DNA of 64,000 nucleotides from Saccharomycopsis malanga (taxonomy: Eukaryota > Ascomycota > Saccharomycetes > Ascoideales > Saccharomycopsidaceae), in NCBI GenBank assembly GCA_004014935.1, contig CP025321.1, forward strand, positions 2,418,001-2,482,000, read 5' to 3'. Shown piece by piece: positions 59,582-64,000 of the stretch. A model generated the notes under the pieces. It did no database searches. It saw only the letters and a program-made list of their open reading frames with translations, and had not been told where the DNA came from. How positions within the stretch are numbered: position 1 is the first letter of the stretch; the number at the start of each line of letters is the position of its first letter. A program made the translations under genes and the position numbers.

Positions 59582-62110
59582 TGCATGGTAAAATTTTCAC
59601 TTCATGCATGTTGGGAGATCTAGACTTTTTGTCTCCAGAAACTATTGCGAGACATGCAATAGCCCTGTGCCTTGAAGCGAGGGTCTTGCATGCCATGGCA
59701 TGGCATGGCATGGCACGGCATGGCACGGCATAGCATGGCAGAAACATAACACATGCCTCTGCATTTGTCTTGTCTTACTTGGCCCGCTGGCAAGCCCCGG
59801 ATTGGTGTGGTTAGCAGAGAAATCTAGTCAAAATTAGTGCCAAAAACAGTATCATCGACAAACACCGTAATAAAAAGCAAGCAAAAGACTTGCATCGCTA
59901 AAACGTCAACGTGCGCATACGTGCATTGACGCTTATATTTCTCCTTTTGGGATGGTAATTGAGATGCTCCCTGCACGCTGCTGCAATGCGCTTGCATGCA
60001 CTTGCATGCGGGCATCAACATCATTGCCTAAATTAAAGACTCAAACAGTCAATCGGCGCAGCGATTATTGACAATAATCCGCCTTGTCAAAATGTCAAAT
60101 ATTGCTGTAATGTCAAGGAACTTGAAATCATTGGTTAAGCTTTCTAACAAACAATATGGTCACTATTGTTTCACCAGAAAGGAAAGCTTATGAACATTCA
60201 GTGCGCCTTGCGCTGCACCATGCAGCGCATATACATTGCATAAGAAACGATTCAGTCAAAGTTATCCAGGAAATGTAATAAGACCGGGTAGTCCTTCATA
60301 TGTAGGTTTATGTATCCCTTCATTAACCATGAAAATTTTTAGAGCCCAGTCTAGATCTCGACATTCAATAGCATGAGCAACTTGAAGGTGTGCTTTCTAA
60401 ATATATTGTGCCTTTTTCTTGCAATTGAAAACAGTAAAAGTATGAACTACACCACTACAATCCTACTTTTGAAAATCATTCCATTGGATTCAGATTAAGC
60501 TTAATATGCATGTATCATGCTATAGATGCATTATTGTCCCTTTGACTGCATACTCCTGCATTGACTTGTTCTGTTGGCTGAAAATACAATAAAATATTAA
60601 CAATTGAACCCATTAAAACAAGGTAAATTAATTACAAGTTTGGTGGGCATAACAGCAACCATTACTTCTCGTAATATCCTGGGATATTTGTCAAGCAACT
60701 GTATGTATGCTTTTTCCCTGTGGATTACGTTTAGACCTTTTCCCAGTAAACTGCGCTTTTATGAAACAGCTTGTGTCAGAATACTAAACGAACGGAACCG
60801 CTTTAAATCGTAACGGCAATGTCAATATTGACTGAATATGTTAACAATCAATATAACTGTTGAATAATAGAAAAGCCAATGCCCCATGGTCTAGACCGTT
60901 TTATTTGTTGCATGATACTTACTCCAACTCGTACAGATTCTATCTGCATGTCTGCCTGCATGGCATGCATGCATGCAAAAAACACTATAGCTATTACCCG
61001 GTCCCGCTGGTACTCCATGCTAATGAGGTCCGATTGGGTTACGATATATGGGATCTAGACTTTTTCCTTGTGCAATTCCAGTTATACTCCATTTCGTCCA
61101 GTTTACTTGAATTATGTTACAAGGTTACATGAGCAATTGAGATGCTGGTAAACGTCGTAATCTTGCAAGCAGCGCATTCACTCAACATGCAACATGCAAC
61201 GTGCAACATGCATGCACAGCAAGCAGATACAATATCTTATGCCAATCAGGCTTCATGCAAGATGCAGGTGTTCACCTCGACCTTGCCGGATTATTGTCGG
61301 GCTTAAAAAACAAAGAATTACAATACATTAATCAGACGCCATTTTCAGTCCCATGAAAAGCAACGTCAACTGTCCCCGTTCCAAAAAAGCGCACATTTAA
61401 AAGAACTCTACAGGGAGTCTTTTTGCGACTCGGTTTTTACTAGAAAAGTAACATATTAACGTTAACCTTGGCTCACTATTATGAAATATCAGGAAAAGAA
61501 ACACATATGGCTGCCATATTGTAAGGCTTTTACTAAGCGAAAAAGAAACTGCATGCAAGAATAGGTGCATGTAAAAGTGCAAATCACGAAGTCGCATGCA
61601 TATCTCATGCAGCAACATGCATACAAATAAATTGAACTGAAAAATCGGAAAAATCTGAAAAATTCAGTTTGTATGTCACATGATGGCTGGGACGAGGATC
61701 TTGTTTTATTGCCTAAAGGATAACTATAGTACGAAATAGAGTTATAAGCGTCGTATTATGGGGTGTGTACACCTTCACTAAGAACATGTTCTATCATAGG
61801 GGATTATTAGTCTGTTTCAATTGAATGTCGAGCCACTTGTGGCATTTCCTGGAACAGGGCAAAGTCACATAAAGAATGATATTTGGCTTGTATTTTCTAT
61901 TATATTACAGTAGTGAGAAGGACTGGAGGGCTATAAATCGACTTGTTGTCTATTTTATTTGTATTGGATGTGAAAGTATGTAAGTGTTTATAAGATCATC
62001 AAGTTTGAACGATAAGTAAGAAGAAAAAACAATATTTGCTAGCAAGTGGCTCAACTTGGGTATATCCATTTTGGGCATAATTTTTTTTATGCTTTCTATT
62101 CGTCTGCATG
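59582..62110. promoter_or_regulatory. TGCATG motif cluster upstream of the SUN gene
   Basis: By eye about 15 TGCATG on the plus strand and about 16 CATGCA lie here, often overlapping as TGCATGCA (for example 59993, 60003, 60945, 60957, 60966, 60970, 61209, 61550, 61595). At this base composition about one would be expected. The motif is close to the RTGCATRW site reported for the APSES factor Efg1 of C. albicans and related Sok2/Phd1 sites. No gene is visible in the block, so an extended regulatory region for the SUN gene is the simplest reading. Confidence 0.6.
59688..59740. repeat. GGCAT pentanucleotide array
   Basis: A run of about ten GGCAT/GGCAC/AGCAT units sits at the gene-proximal end of the TGCATG-rich block, and may be an amplified GCATGC-like motif. 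Confidence 0.85.
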
Positions 62111-62504
62111 TTGTAGCTTTTAGGTTTACAATGTTGACTTCTGTCAAATTCGCATTTAGATGATAATAATGGTTTTTAATGAATAACCGAATTGTCACAG
62201 TGAGGATGAAACAGATACAATTTTTCTAAACGTTTTGATAGATAATATAATAAACATAATCCAACCGTTTGAAACAAATGATAGTGATACAAATTGTAGC
62301 TCAAACAGGAGTATTTTGATAGATACAAGTGAATAGATGATACAATGAGAAATAAACTTTTAAACTCTTATATTAGTCAGAATTTCACCTGGGCAGCTTC
62401 TACTTTGCTAGTTTACTGACTATTTTACTATTTTTTATCCTAAATAGGAATCATGAGAGATAGTTGGATGATGGTATAGTAAATATAATTGTTTCTTGTA
62501 TACA
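62111..62504. other. AT-rich stretch, no gene seen
   Basis: This is ordinary AT-rich intergenic sequence between the motif cluster and family 2 copy D. The short frames have no recognisable features. Confidence 0.45.
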
Positions 62505-63410
62505 TTTCCAAAATATACTCTCAAAAAGTAAAGATATTCTCTCTTTTTGACAAAAATATGTCTATATACCTTACTATTGCCAGGTGGCCAAGTTGGTTGA
62601 GCGATAATGCGCCACGCATGCGCCACGAAAAACAAGTGTGGCGTTCCTCACTTGGGGTTTTGGTCCTCGATTCGCGCTGTTGACGTTTTGAAGTATTTAT
62701 CAAACGTTTTATTAATTTAAATCTATGTTATCCAGGTTATTTTGATTTATAAAGCCATAAAATAGCATATCAGATTTTTTTGCAATATCACAGTACTAAT
62801 TATAATAAAAATTGGTAAAGTTTCGCAGAAATATTTGATAAAACGGAAAAATGTCAATATTGACAAAAAGTTAATTCTTTCAAGTCATATTCTAAAGTCT
62901 TTATAGCAGCCCAAATCATACACAAATTATATTCACATACTTTACAAATCCTACACTTTTATATCGAGTAGTTTGATTTTGAATTTTGGCTTTTAAGTAA
63001 TATTTTAAAATGAGAAAGTATCATTTTGTAGAAAACAAGACATAATTTGTTACAAATCATATTTTTCACGCATTAAAGAAGTTCCTTCTATTTATTGACG
63101 TTATTATATTGCTTTTAGTTGCTTTAAGTATTATTTGCGAGTTTTCCAGAGCTTGAATGAGCTTTTATCCCAAAGCAACGCCTATCTCAAGAGTTAAAAA
63201 AGGTATTGTTTATTATAGGTTCTCCAAGGAGATTATATTTGATAATAATCATTATATATTGTCAAACTAGCATACTTCAAGTTCCGCTATACATTGAGTG
63301 TTTTATGGGGCTTAGTAATGCGCTGTGTGCTTGTTTAGAAGTTTTATACCTCGGTTCAGGGGAGTCCATTTTAAAAAAACTTTTATTCCTAATCGAGTCA
63401 AAAGATAAGA
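62505..63410 (+). mobile_element. Family 2 tRNA-headed repeat, copy D
   Basis: It starts near CCAAAATATACTCTCAAAAA. Box A TGGCCAAGTTGG is at 62585-62596, the stem CGCCAC/GTGGCG at 62621-62626 and 62638-62643, and box B-like CCTCGATTCG at 62665-62674. The body is collinear with copies A and B up to the GGTTCAGGGGAGTCCATTTT segment at about 63350-63375. There is no coding frame longer than about 70 codons. Head and body are least interrupted in this copy and in copy B. Confidence 0.85.
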
Positions 63411-63682
63411 AAAGTTGAAAAGAATAAACATTCTATCAGATTGATGGAAGAAACATGTGCAGAAACGTATCGTTTAAGTGTATTGGGTAATCTTTCTTAG
63501 TAATCGTACGTTATTGTCGTCTTGGTCAAATAAATCTTCCATAATACAAGTAGGAAAGATATCAGATAAAGTCGCATTGTTGGCCTTTTTACAAGAAAAC
63601 AAAATTAAAAGTCAAAATTTAATAAGGGGGCAAGGAGAATTTGTATTTGCTAAAGCAAATCATATCAAAATATATTGTTACA
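63411..63682. other. Non-coding stretch between repeats
   Basis: This is AT-rich sequence separating family 2 copy D from a SINE1 copy of opposite orientation. Its small frame has no recognisable product. Confidence 0.4.
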
Positions 63683-63861
63683 CGCTCAGTGGGAAACCCA
63701 AATCATGTCCTGTCAACCTGATATTCTTATATACTGAATTAGAAAGTAAGCACTAGACTTTCATCATCGTAAAAGCAGTGAGTAGAGTGTCTGTAATCAA
63801 ACCCTGGGTCATGTTAGGTCTTTTTCTTGTTTTCGAGAGTACTAGCCATCTGGCCCACCGG
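63683..63861 (-). mobile_element. SINE1 copy lacking its 3' end
   Basis: On the minus strand it begins CCGGTGGGCCAGATGGCTAG, TACTCTCGAAAACAAGAAAA, passes a decayed box B (GGTTTGATTAC) and a shortened body, and stops at TTTCCCACTGAGCGTG. The terminal segment common to all other copies is missing. Confidence 0.8.
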
Positions 63862-63867
63862 CTAGCA

Positions 63868-63904
63868 AAAATTTTATCCCAAAAATTCTATCCCAAAAAT
63901 TATT
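63868..63904. repeat. Short 15-bp tandem repeat
   Basis: AAAAATTTTATCCCA and AAAAATTCTATCCCA occur in succession, followed by AAAAATTA, next to the 5' end of the SINE1 copy. Confidence 0.65.
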
Positions 63905-64000
63905 ACTGTACAAATTATCGAAAATCAAGATCCATTGAGGCCGGCGGAGATTTTCTCGATATAAATATGAAGATAAATTCTGAAAACAATCTATTGATCA

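Overview
The window is a piece of a yeast nuclear chromosome (Saccharomycotina), most likely from the CTG-Ser clade (Candida/Debaryomyces/Scheffersomyces group). It is AT-rich, the genes are almost all single-exon, and the gene set is typical of that clade: a D-arabinitol 2-dehydrogenase-like SDR, an NDUFAF3-like complex I assembly factor, mitochondrial ACP, a GPI-type SUN protein and a zinc-cluster regulator with a long promoter. One CTG codon in the DEAH helicase gene (30233-30235) falls where helicases carry Ser or Thr, which fits CUG read as Ser. I cannot name the genus.

Layout: a small Cys-rich protein (182-577, +) and a multi-pass membrane protein (2186-3238, +); then Mpv17-family protein, HSP60 and RPN9 (all -); CTP1 (+); a long minus block of BSD2 (with a probable 5' intron), SNF5, GET3, a SDR and an SGM1/TMF-type golgin; then a mostly plus block of RWD/UBA DEAH helicase, NUAF3, Zn2Cys6 factor, ACP1, VPS53, a BTB protein, URA4 (-), DPH2 and VPS60; finally a SUN-family cell-wall gene (58056-59249, -) whose upstream side is about 3 kb with no recognisable gene. 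There are 21 protein genes. No functional tRNA, rRNA or CRISPR array was recognised.

The genes are ordinary housekeeping. The unusual part is the intergenic DNA, which is crowded with two dispersed repeat families carrying tRNA-like RNA polymerase III promoters. Family 1 (here SINE1) is about 310 bp: a tRNA-derived head with boxes A and B, a conserved body, a conserved 3' end and a TAA/ATT-rich tail. More than 20 full, truncated or relic copies can be read. One copy is flanked by a perfect 15-bp target-site duplication and another by a perfect 11-bp one, so these are genuine SINE insertions, rare in budding yeasts. Family 2 is about 0.55-1.1 kb, has a different tRNA-like head with a conserved 6-bp stem around a variable loop, has no coding capacity, and is present in four copies.

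Other structure: about 30 TGCATG/CATGCA motifs packed upstream of the SUN gene (resembling the site of Efg1/Sok2-type APSES factors); a 102-bp exact duplicate of the SUN 3' flank two kilobases away; a hairpin-bearing minisatellite; CGG palindromes in the zinc-cluster gene promoter; and recognisable heat-shock, proteasome and Cbf1-type promoter elements.
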